This document shows, one piece after another, positions 57,280 through 64,000 of a stretch of 64,000 bases of DNA. The stretch comes from Pseudomonas sessilinigenes (GTDB taxonomy: Bacteria; Pseudomonadota; Gammaproteobacteria; Pseudomonadales; Pseudomonadaceae). A program made the position numbers and the translations under genes. The first letter of the stretch is position 1. The number at the start of each line of letters is the position of its first letter. Location: the NCBI RefSeq assembly GCF_003850565.1, contig NZ_CP027706.1, positions 434,001 through 498,000 of the forward strand, read 5' to 3'. Below the pieces are notes generated by a model. The model was given only the letters and a program-made list of their open reading frames with translations. It was not told the DNA's origin and ran no database searches.

Positions 57280-57501
57280 ATGAAAGCCGATATTCATCCA
57301 GTATACGAAGCCATTACCGCTACTTGCAGCTGCGGTAACGTCATCGAAACTCGCTCCACCCTGGCCAAGCCTCTGAGCCTGGACGTGTGCAACGAGTGCC
57401 ACCCGTTCTACACCGGTAAGCAGAAGACTCTGGACGTTGGCGGTCGTGTCGACAAGTTCAAGTCGCGCTTCGGTGCTTTCGGCGCAACGAAAAAGGCCTG
57501 A
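57280..57501 (+). CDS. rpmE: 50S ribosomal protein L31, zinc-binding form
   Basis: 73-aa ribosomal protein. Cys16 and Cys18 (TCSCGN) with Cys37 and Cys40 ([14 protein letters not shown]) form the zinc site, so this is the zinc-binding paralogue rather than the zinc-free one. TGAGGAA lies before the ATG. An intrinsic terminator follows but overlaps the next gene start. Confidence 0.97.
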   Translation: MKADIHPVYEAITATCSCGNVIETRSTLAKPLSLDVCNECHPFYTGKQKTLDVGGRVDKFKSRFGAFGATKKA

Positions 57502-57542
57502 GGCTGATCGTTCTGGAAAGCCGATACCGACTTTCCTCGCTG

Positions 57543-58328
57543 ATGAAAAAGGCGTCCCTAGTGGGCGCCTTTTTTGTGCCTGCGATTTGGCTGACAGCCG
57601 CCCAGGCGTTTTGCCCGGCCCCGGCTCCGGCGTCATTGACTCCTGCGGTGGTGGCGCGAGTGGTGGACGGTGACACCCTGCGTCTCAAGGACGGCCGCAG
57701 CGTACGCATGATCGGCCTCAATGCACCGGAGTTGGCCGCAAAGGGGCGTTTGGCCGAGCCGTTGGCCGTGGCGGCACGCAGGCGCCTGGAGCAACTGGTC
57801 GCGCGCAATGGTGGCCGGGTTGGCCTGGTGCCCGGTCGCGAGAGGTTCGATCGCTATGGGCGGACCCTGGCCCATGTCTATGGCGCCAATGGCGTGAACT
57901 TCGAAGCCCGGTTGATTGCCGAGGGGCTCGCCTACCATATCGCCCTGGCGCCGAATGTCGCATTGGTCGCCTGCCAGCAAGCTGCTGAAAACCATGCGCG
58001 CAGGGCCAGGCTAGGGCTTTGGCGGCGTTCGCCTGTACTGAAACCGGAGCAGATTCGCTCCTCGGGTTTTGCCGTGCTGAGCGGGCGGGTAAGTGGGGTG
58101 CAACGCAATCGCAACGGGGTTTGGATCACATTGAATGGAGCGGTTGTATTACGCATTGCACCCAATATCCGTGGCCGCTTCCCCCCTGAGCGGCTCAAAG
58201 GCCTTGTCGGGCGCCGCGTCGAGGCTCGTGGCTGGGTCGTGGATCGTCATCAGCGGGGGCGTTCCTCGCTGCCGCTTGCGCGCTGGATGATCTCGATCAA
58301 AGACCCTTCGATGCTGAGATTGCTCTGA
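57543..58328 (+). CDS. Secreted thermonuclease-family protein
   Basis: 261-aa predicted periplasmic or exported protein. Signal peptide MKKASLVGAFFVPAIWLTAAQA, then a staphylococcal-nuclease fold (about 35-165): VVDGDTLRLKDGRSVRMIGL with the Asp and Arg, NAPEL (the Glu), and RFDRYGRTLAHVY (second Arg). The second metal Asp of the model enzyme is Asn here (GLNAPEL), so activity is likely but unproven. A C-terminal OB-like part (about 180-255) is added. No ribosome site is evident before the ATG, and the first codons form the left arm of the rpmE terminator. Confidence 0.85.
   Translation: MKKASLVGAFFVPAIWLTAAQAFCPAPAPASLTPAVVARVVDGDTLRLKDGRSVRMIGLNAPELAAKGRLAEPLAVAARRRLEQLVARNGGRVGLVPGRERFDRYGRTLAHVYGANGVNFEARLIAEGLAYHIALAPNVALVACQQAAENHARRARLGLWRRSPVLKPEQIRSSGFAVLSGRVSGVQRNRNGVWITLNGAVVLRIAPNIRGRFPPERLKGLVGRRVEARGWVVDRHQRGRSSLPLARWMISIKDPSMLRLL
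57546..57575 (+). terminator. Intrinsic terminator of rpmE inside the next gene
   Basis: AAAAAGGCGTCCC, loop TAGT, GGGCGCCTTTTTT: 9-10 bp stem with one bulged T and a six-T tail, 45 bases after the rpmE stop. It occupies codons 2-11 of the nuclease-like gene. Confidence 0.82.
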
Positions 58329-58446
58329 TGACGAGTAAATTGTAGACATTTTTTATTTGGATTGTGAACAGTTGAAAGCCTTGCGGGCCGCGGCTCTTGG
58401 CCCAAAGTCGTAGGCTACGGGCCTTGACAGGGGTGACTGGCCAGTC

Positions 58447-58475
58447 TTGTGGGGACTATGCGACACGCGTATCCT
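58447..58475 (+). promoter_or_regulatory. Candidate sigma-70 promoter of the malic enzyme gene
   Basis: TTGTGG (58447-58452) and TATCCT (58470-58475) with a 17-base spacer, 40 bases before the ATG. Both boxes have two mismatches at most. A TTGACA at 58424 has no matching -10. Confidence 0.4.
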
Positions 58476-58515
58476 CGGCGGTCCGTCTGTCCAACAGTAA
58501 AAGCGGAATGCCCAC

Positions 58516-59784
58516 ATGTCTGATTTGAAAACTGCCGCTCTCGAATATCATGCCAATCCTCGTCCAGGGAAGCTGAGTGTCGAGCTCACCAAGGCCACTG
58601 CTACCGCTCGTGATCTGGCGCTGGCCTACAGCCCCGGCGTAGCCGAACCGGTACGTGAAATCGCTCGCGACCCGGAGCTGGCCTACAAGTACACCGGCAA
58701 AGGCAACCTGGTTGCCGTCATTTCCGATGGCACCGCTATTCTGGGCCTGGGCAACCTCGGCCCGCTGGCCTCCAAGCCGGTGATGGAAGGCAAGGGCGTA
58801 CTGTTCAAGCGTTTCGCTGGCATCGATGTGTTCGACATCGAAGTCGACTCCGAAAGCCCGCAAGCCTTCATCGATACCGTCAAGCGCATCTCCATCACCT
58901 TCGGTGGCATCAACCTGGAAGACATCAAGGCGCCTGAGTGCTTCGAGATCGAGCGCGCCCTGATCGAGCAGTGCGACATTCCGGTATTCCACGATGACCA
59001 GCACGGTACCGCCATCGTGACCGCGGCCGGGATGATCAATGCCCTGGAAATCGCCGGCAAGACCCTGGCCGATGCCAAGATCGTCTGCCTGGGGGCCGGT
59101 GCTGCCGCCATCTCCTGCATGAAGCTGCTGGTGAGCATGGGTGCGCAGATCGAGAACATCTTCATGGTTGACCGTACCGGCGTGATCCACTCCGGTCGTG
59201 ACGACCTGAACCAGTACAAGGCAGTGTTCGCCCACGCTACCGACAAGCGCACCCTGGCCGACGCCCTGAAGGGTGCCGATGTGTTCGTTGGCCTGTCCGG
59301 TCCGAACCTGCTGAGCGCCGAAGGCCTGAAGTCCATGGCGTCGAACCCGATCGTGTTCGCCTGCTCCAACCCTGATCCGGAAATCTCCCCGGAGCTGGCC
59401 CATGCCACTCGCGATGACGTGATCATGGCCACTGGCCGTTCGGACTACCCGAACCAGGTGAACAACGTACTGGGCTTCCCGTTCATCTTCCGTGGTGCCC
59501 TGGACGTTCGCGCCAAGCGTATCAACGAAGAGATGAAGATCGCGGCGGCCATCGCCCTGAAGGACCTGGCCAAGCTGCCAGTGCCTCAGGAAGTCTGCGA
59601 TGCCTACGGCGGCCAGGCGCTGGCGTTCGGTCGTGAGTACATCATTCCCAAGCCAATGGATGCCCGCCTGATCACCGTGATCTCCGATGCCGTGGCCAAG
59701 GCCGCCATCGAGACTGGCGTGGCCACCCTGCCGTATCCGAAGAACTATCCGCTCAAAAGCGTGAACGACGTGTTCAACGGCTAA
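58516..59784 (+). CDS. maeB: NADP-type malic enzyme, short form
   Basis: Oxidatively decarboxylates malate to pyruvate, giving NADPH, cytoplasmic. 422 aa: the malic domain only, without the phosphotransacetylase-like extension of E. coli MaeB. Family blocks: LALAYSPGVAEPVREIA, VISDGTAILGLGNLG, IPVFHDDQHGTAIVTAAGMINAL and the nucleotide-binding CLGAGAAAISCMKLL near residue 195, then FACSNPDPEISPELA. Cofactor preference is inferred from family. Strong terminator after the stop. Confidence 0.95.
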   Translation: MSDLKTAALEYHANPRPGKLSVELTKATATARDLALAYSPGVAEPVREIARDPELAYKYTGKGNLVAVISDGTAILGLGNLGPLASKPVMEGKGVLFKRFAGIDVFDIEVDSESPQAFIDTVKRISITFGGINLEDIKAPECFEIERALIEQCDIPVFHDDQHGTAIVTAAGMINALEIAGKTLADAKIVCLGAGAAAISCMKLLVSMGAQIENIFMVDRTGVIHSGRDDLNQYKAVFAHATDKRTLADALKGADVFVGLSGPNLLSAEGLKSMASNPIVFACSNPDPEISPELAHATRDDVIMATGRSDYPNQVNNVLGFPFIFRGALDVRAKRINEEMKIAAAIALKDLAKLPVPQEVCDAYGGQALAFGREYIIPKPMDARLITVISDAVAKAAIETGVATLPYPKNYPLKSVNDVFNG

Positions 59785-59795
59785 TTGCAGCTCAT

Positions 59796-59826
59796 AAAAA
59801 ACCCGGCCATCGAGCCGGGTTTTTTT
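59796..59826 (+). terminator. Intrinsic terminator after maeB
   Basis: AAAAAACCCGGC, loop CATCGA, GCCGGGTTTTTTT: 7 GC-rich base pairs extended by A-T pairs and a long T-run. The A-run on the left makes it bidirectional, also serving ponA from the other side. Confidence 0.95.
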
Positions 59827-59841
59827 ATGGAGAAGTTTCAA

Positions 59842-59876
59842 GCTTCAAGCGGCAAGGGTTCCTTGTCGCTTGAAGC
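59842..59876. repeat. GCTTCAAGCGGCAAGG inverted repeat
   Basis: GCTTCAAGCGGCAAGG (59842-59857) pairs with CCTTGTCGCTTGAAGC (59861-59876), 15 of 16 positions plus one G-U, loop of three. Directly after the shared maeB/ponA terminator. Best-formed member of the CTTCAAGC family seen at 49883 and 54724. Confidence 0.7.
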
Positions 59877-59896
59877 GCGTAGCTTGCGCTGCTGTT

Positions 59897-62332
59897 CTAG
59901 AACAGGTCGATCGGAGCGGCCTCGTCTGCCGGTAGTGGGCTGCCAGGGGCCATGCCATTGCCCAGCTCATTGACCGAGGGTGGGGTGTCTTCGCTCTTGA
60001 ACAGCTCGAAGTAGGCGTTTGGCGTCCCCGGGGTAGCGGCGCGGCCGCTGACCGGGTCGACACGCAGGCTGAGGATGCCTTCCGGCTCGGGTTGGGTGTG
60101 GGGTGGCTTGCCCTTGAGGGCGGCGCCCATGAAGTTCATCCAGATCGGCAGGGCCACGGTGCCGCCATACTCGCGGCGCCCCAGGCTTTCCGGTTGGTCG
60201 AAGCCGGTCCATACCGTGGTGACGTAGTCGGCGTTGTAGCCGGAGAACCAGGCGTCCTTGGAGTCGTTGGTCGTACCTGTCTTGCCGGCCAGGTCCGAGC
60301 GGCCCAGGGCCAGCGCGCGGCGGCCGGTACCCAGCTTGATCACGTCCTCGAGCATGCTGTTGAGGATGTAGGTCGTGCGCCCATCGATAATCCGTTCTGC
60401 AGTCACCGGCGCCTGGGCGGCTGGCTGGACTGGCGTTTCGCCGGTCGCGGTGTTGATCGTGAAGCCGTTCTCCGGCGCAGCGATACCACTGCTGGCAGTA
60501 TCGCCAGTGGGGGCGCTGGGCGGGTTGGCGCTGAACAACAGCTCACTGTTACGGCTTTCGATCTTGTCGATGATGTAGGGGGTGATCTTGTAGCCGCCGT
60601 TGGCAAAGGTGCTCCAGCCGGTGGCGATCTCGATCGGCGTCAGGGTCGCTGTGCCCAGGGCCAGGGACAGGTTGCGCGGCAGGTCCTGCTTGTTGAAGCC
60701 GAACTTGCTGATGTAATCGATGGTGCGGTCGACCCCCATGCTTTGCAGCAGGCGGATCGATACCAGGTTGCGTGATTTGTACAGCGCCTCACGCATGCGA
60801 ATCGGACCCAGGAACGTGTTGTTGTCGTTCTTCGGTCGCCAGACCTTGTCCAGGTATTCGTCGACGAACACGATCGGGGCGTCGTTCACCAGGCTGGCCG
60901 GGGTGTAGCCATTGTCCAGGGCGGCACTGTAGACGAATGGCTTGAAGCTCGAGCCGGGCTGGCGCTTGGCTTGCGTCGCGCGGTTGTAGTTGCTCTGCTC
61001 GAAGGCGAAGCCGCCGACCAGTGCGCGGATGGCGCCGTTCTGTGGGTCCAGGGTCACCAGGGCGCCCTGGGCGACCGGGATCTGGCTGAACTTCAGGGAA
61101 TTGTCTGCCTGGCGCTGTACGCGTACCAGGTCGCCGACCTGGGTCACGTCCGCAGGTTGGCGAGGCGAGGGGCCCATGCTGTTGGTGTTGAGGAACGGGC
61201 GGGCCCATTTCATGCTTTCCCAGGCCACATGTTCCTGGCCGTTGCGGGTCAGTACCTCAATGCCATTCTTCTCGACCTGGGTGACGATCGCCGGCTCCAG
61301 CCCGCTGATGGTCCGCTGTTTGGTCAGCTCGTTGGCCCAGGCTGCCTGGGTCTTGCCGGGCAGGCGCGATTCCGGGCCGCGATAGCCGTGGCGCTGGTCG
61401 TAGGTCATCAGCCCTTCATGGACCGCGGTATTGGCCATTTCCTGCAGGTCGCTGGGAACCGTGGTGGTCACCCGGAAACCTTCGGTGTAGGCGTCGCTGC
61501 CATAGCGGCCGACCATCTCGGCGCGGGCCATCTCGGCGATGTACGGTGCGCTCACTTCCGGAGTCGGTACGTGATAGCTGGCATTGAGGGGTTCGTTGAC
61601 CGCCTCGGTGTAGGCCGCCTCGGTGATCTTGCCCAGCTTGTACATGCGCCCCAGGATCCAGTCGCGACGCTCCTTGCTACGCGCCGGGTTGGCCAGGGGG
61701 TTGAAGCGCGAAGGGGCCTTGGGCAGCCCGGCGATCATCGCCATCTGCGCCAGGCTCACATCGCGGATGGATTTGCCGTAGTACACCTGTGCCGCTGCCT
61801 CGATCCCGTAGGCACGGTTACCCAGGTAGATCTTGTTGACATACAACTCGAGGATCTCGTCCTTGGTCAACTGGCGCTCGATCTGCAGGGCCAGGAGGAT
61901 CTCCGTCGCCTTGCGCGAGAAGCTGCGCTCGCTGGTGAGGAAGAAGTTCTTGGCCACCTGCATGGTGATGGTGCTGCCGCCGGACTGGATGTGCCCGCTC
62001 TTGACCAGTTGAGTGGCCGCCCGCATGAGGCTGCTGGGGTCGACGCCGTAGTGGTTGGCGAAGTTATCGTCTTCAGCACTTAGTAACGCATTGATGAAGT
62101 TCGGGGGAATTTCGGCGAAACGTATGGGATTACGTCGCATCTCGCCAAATTCTGCGATCAATTTTCCGTCGCTGCTGTACACCCGCAGGGGGATTTGCAA
62201 CTGGATGGTTCGCAGGGCCTCTACCGACGGCAAGCCAGGACTAAGATAGAGAAACGCGCCGGAGAGGGCGAGGAGCAGCCCGCAGAACGCCGCTACGATG
62301 GACCACCCGAAAAACTTCAGCAGACGAATCAA
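59897..62332 (-). CDS. ponA: Penicillin-binding protein 1A
   Basis: 811-aa bifunctional peptidoglycan synthase. Membrane anchor at residues 6-30; transglycosylase domain with catalytic Glu87 in LLSAEDDNFANHYGVDP and GGSTITMQVAKNFFL; transpeptidase domain with Ser461 in PGSSFKPF and KTGTTNDSKDAWFSGY. The start is TTG at 62332 (MIRLLKFFGWS); an in-frame stop lies just upstream and no ATG intervenes, and the ribosome site is weak. Divergent from the pilM operon, as in other pseudomonads. Confidence 0.96.
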   Translation of the reverse strand: MIRLLKFFGWSIVAAFCGLLLALSGAFLYLSPGLPSVEALRTIQLQIPLRVYSSDGKLIAEFGEMRRNPIRFAEIPPNFINALLSAEDDNFANHYGVDPSSLMRAATQLVKSGHIQSGGSTITMQVAKNFFLTSERSFSRKATEILLALQIERQLTKDEILELYVNKIYLGNRAYGIEAAAQVYYGKSIRDVSLAQMAMIAGLPKAPSRFNPLANPARSKERRDWILGRMYKLGKITEAAYTEAVNEPLNASYHVPTPEVSAPYIAEMARAEMVGRYGSDAYTEGFRVTTTVPSDLQEMANTAVHEGLMTYDQRHGYRGPESRLPGKTQAAWANELTKQRTISGLEPAIVTQVEKNGIEVLTRNGQEHVAWESMKWARPFLNTNSMGPSPRQPADVTQVGDLVRVQRQADNSLKFSQIPVAQGALVTLDPQNGAIRALVGGFAFEQSNYNRATQAKRQPGSSFKPFVYSAALDNGYTPASLVNDAPIVFVDEYLDKVWRPKNDNNTFLGPIRMREALYKSRNLVSIRLLQSMGVDRTIDYISKFGFNKQDLPRNLSLALGTATLTPIEIATGWSTFANGGYKITPYIIDKIESRNSELLFSANPPSAPTGDTASSGIAAPENGFTINTATGETPVQPAAQAPVTAERIIDGRTTYILNSMLEDVIKLGTGRRALALGRSDLAGKTGTTNDSKDAWFSGYNADYVTTVWTGFDQPESLGRREYGGTVALPIWMNFMGAALKGKPPHTQPEPEGILSLRVDPVSGRAATPGTPNAYFELFKSEDTPPSVNELGNGMAPGSPLPADEAAPIDLF

Positions 62333-62433
62333 GGCTTTTGGATTTCCAGAGAAAGGAATGAATTAGGCGTCGGGGTATTCATGATGATCAGGACCGACCC
62401 ACGCAGCGGGTAAACGCGGAAAAAAACGCGGGC

Positions 62434-62463
62434 ATTATAAGCATTTTCCTCCGGGATCGTCAT
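62434..62463 (-). promoter_or_regulatory. Candidate sigma-70 promoter of ponA
   Basis: A perfect TATAAT on the minus strand (62439 down to 62434) about 100 bases before the ponA start, with ATGACG (62463-62458) as -35 after an 18-base spacer. Confidence 0.5.
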
Positions 62464-62511
62464 TTGCCCGTCTGTCAAGACTCGACGCATGGACACAACG
62501 TCGCTCAGGGA

Positions 62512-62528
62512 ATCCGTAAGTTACGGAT
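62512..62528. promoter_or_regulatory. Perfect 17-bp palindrome upstream of pilM
   Basis: ATCCGTAA-G-TTACGGAT, 8-bp arms around one base, ends 8 bases before the AGGGA ribosome site of pilM. Too compact to be an RNA hairpin, so a dimeric-regulator operator is the better reading. The regulator is unknown. Confidence 0.55.
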
Positions 62529-62546
62529 AGTCATAGGGAATTGGCC

Positions 62547-63602
62547 GTGCTTGGACTCTTCAGGAAAAAGTCGAGTTCCCTGTTAGGGATCGATATCAAT
62601 GCGACTGCCATCACGGTTCTAGCCTTGAGTCGCCAGGGGGCAGGTTACCGGGTCGAGGCCTTTGCCCGAGAGCCTCTATTGCCTGGCGTGGTGCAAGGCC
62701 GGCAAATCGTTGATCCCGAGGCCTTGGGCATGGCCTTGCTCAGGGCCTGGAGCGGCAGTGGCAGTCGCCTTCGGGACAGCGTAGTGGCGGTGCCGGGGGA
62801 GGCGCTGATCAGCAAGCTGATAGAAGTGCCGGCGGGGCTCTCCGACGAAGAGCTGGAGAACCAGATTGCCCTGGAAGCGAGCCAGTACATTCCTTATGCC
62901 CTGGAGGACGTTGCGCTCGATTTCGAGGTGCAAGGGCCGGTGCCGGGAAACTCCCGACGGGTTCAGGTGCTGCTGGTGGCTTGTCGCAACGAGCAGGTCG
63001 AGTCCCTGGAGGCGGTGCTGGCTCTGGCAGGCCTGCGTGCCCGGGTGGTGGACAGCGAGCCTCTGGCCCTGGAGCGAGGTTTGGCGCTAACGATCGCCAG
63101 GGCGTTGCCGCAAGCCTCCCTGGCCTTGCTGGATCTGGGGGCGGACATCAGTACGTTCAGCGTGATGCGTGGGCAACGGGTCATTTATGGCCGAGAGCAG
63201 CTGTTTGGCAGCCGCCAGTTGATGGAGGCCCTTGGTCGACACCATGGCCTGACCCTGGACGAGGCATTGCTGGCGCAGCGCAAGGGCTGCTTGCCCCAAG
63301 GCTGCAATGAGGACGTGTTGCAACCGTTCGGGTTGCAGGTGCAGGAGCAGGTGGTCCTTGCCCTGCAGCAATTTTCCGCTTCAGCGCAGCAGCAGCCCCT
63401 GGACTTGCTGTTGTTGGCTGGTACGGCCAGTGCCCTGGATGGCCTGGCCCGGGCTGTGGAGCAGTGCTCGGGGGTTGCCACGGCGATTGCCGATCCTGTT
63501 CGCAATATGTCGGTCAGCCACCGGCTGGACAGCCAGCAACTCGCTGACCAGGCACCGGGTTTGTTGCTTGCCTGCGGCCTAGCCTTGAGAGGGCTGTACT
63601 GA
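62547..63602 (+). CDS. pilM: Type IV pilus assembly ATPase-fold protein PilM
   Basis: 351-aa cytoplasmic, actin-like (FtsA-fold) protein that recruits PilN to the inner-membrane alignment complex of type IV pili. Starts LGLFRKKSSSLLGIDINATAITVLALSR with the phosphate-1 loop GIDINATA; LALLDLGADISTFSVMRG is phosphate-2 and LLLLAGTASALDGLA the adenosine motif. The GTG at 62547 is 8 bases after AGGGA; TTG at 62541 is too close to it. Overlaps pilN by one base in TGATG. Confidence 0.94.
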   Translation: MLGLFRKKSSSLLGIDINATAITVLALSRQGAGYRVEAFAREPLLPGVVQGRQIVDPEALGMALLRAWSGSGSRLRDSVVAVPGEALISKLIEVPAGLSDEELENQIALEASQYIPYALEDVALDFEVQGPVPGNSRRVQVLLVACRNEQVESLEAVLALAGLRARVVDSEPLALERGLALTIARALPQASLALLDLGADISTFSVMRGQRVIYGREQLFGSRQLMEALGRHHGLTLDEALLAQRKGCLPQGCNEDVLQPFGLQVQEQVVLALQQFSASAQQQPLDLLLLAGTASALDGLARAVEQCSGVATAIADPVRNMSVSHRLDSQQLADQAPGLLLACGLALRGLY

Positions 63603-64000
63603 TGGCCCGGATCAACCTCTTGCCCTGGCGCGAGGCTGCCAGGGAGCTGCGGCGTCGGCGTTTTCTCGGGGCTCTGGCCGTGACGGTGATGCTGGGTGGT
63701 GGGGTGGTCTTGCTGGCGGATGCCTATATCGCCCGGGCGATCGAGCGATTGCACCTGCGTAATCAATACCTGGAGCAGGCCTCGACCCTGCTGGACCAGC
63801 GGATTGCCGATGTCGAGGCGCTCAAACTGCAACACCAGCAGTTGCTTGAGCGCTTCAGGGTTGTCGAGGAGTTGCAGGGCAGTCGTGCCTCTGGCGTGCG
63901 GGTCTTCGAGCAGTTGGCCCGCAGCTTGCCCGAAGGTGCTTACCTGACCGAAATCGATCAGCAGGGCGAGAGCCTGGGTATCAGTGGTGTCGCGCGGGCC
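63602..64000 (+). CDS. pilN: Type IV pilus assembly protein PilN (partial, cut by window end)
   Basis: First 133 codons only; the frame is open to the last base. Starts with the conserved cytoplasmic peptide MARINLLPWREAARELRRRR that binds PilM, followed by one membrane segment (about 22-42, FLGALAVTVMLGGGVVLLADAYI), a coiled-coil region (NQYLEQASTLLDQRIADVEAL) and the start of the periplasmic ferredoxin-like domain (VFEQLARSLPEGAYLTEIDQQG). The ATG shares the last base of the pilM stop. Confidence 0.95.
   Translation, partial: MARINLLPWREAARELRRRRFLGALAVTVMLGGGVVLLADAYIARAIERLHLRNQYLEQASTLLDQRIADVEALKLQHQQLLERFRVVEELQGSRASGVRVFEQLARSLPEGAYLTEIDQQGESLGISGVARA

Noticed and set aside
58424..58429. 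TTGACA upstream of maeB as a -35 box
   Set aside because: No acceptable -10 at 15-19 bases; the TTGTGG/TATCCT pair further down is better spaced.

Overview
The window comes from a fluorescent Pseudomonas (P. fluorescens/P. protegens/P. chlororaphis type). Coding sequence is GC-rich with strong G/C third positions. The complete class II (medium-chain-length) PHA locus phaC1-phaZ-phaC2-phaD with phaI-phaF, the Pseudomonas-type hut locus, and gene order that (from memory) follows P. aeruginosa PAO1 from about PA5114 down to PA5043 all fit. Nearly every gene is chromosomal core. I found no prophage, insertion sequence, CRISPR array, tRNA or rRNA.

Layout. 0.1-12.9 kb: glycogen phosphorylase, a two-gene membrane/secreted pair of unknown role (DUF2339 + DUF3999), fructose-1,6-bisphosphatase with a DUF924 partner, a dCache amino-acid-type chemoreceptor, and two small lipoproteins including a lipocalin. 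12.9-24.8 kb: histidine utilisation (hutF divergent from hutCD, then hutU-hutTu-hutH-hutTh-hutI-hutG), encoding the five-step route through formiminoglutamate and formylglutamate plus two permeases. 24.9-33.9 kb: proline iminopeptidase, D-aminoacyl-tRNA deacylase, periplasmic glucan synthesis (opgGH) and a three-gene polar amino-acid ABC transporter. 34-42.1 kb, minus strand: an HBM-type chemoreceptor, rsmE, tatABC, hisIE and ubiE-ubiJ-ubiB. 42.3-49.9 kb: PHA granule genes and the convergent PHA synthesis/degradation operon. 50-57 kb, minus strand: hslVU, a SPOR protein, argS and priA. 57.2-64 kb: rpmE, a secreted nuclease-like protein, malic enzyme, PBP1A, and the start of the type IV pilus operon pilMN (pilN is cut by the window end).

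The most informative non-coding sequence is regulatory. The hutU upstream region shows a sigma-54 -24/-12 element, a HutC-type TGTA-N2-TACA operator lying on the predicted start site, and a distal inverted repeat placed like an activator site (CbrB/NtrC type). Both hut permease leaders carry an A-rich AAnAAnAA motif of the Hfq/Crc kind, and phaC1 carries one in its first codons. phaC1 also has a good sigma-54 promoter followed by a two-tier leader hairpin. Intergenic spaces hold several unrelated REP-type palindromes, one in REPIN arrangement.

No clearly new multi-gene system is visible. The least explained items are the DUF2339/DUF3999 pair, the rpmE terminator built into the signal-peptide codons of the next gene, the amino-acid permease with an extra extracytoplasmic segment, and a perfect palindrome in front of pilM.
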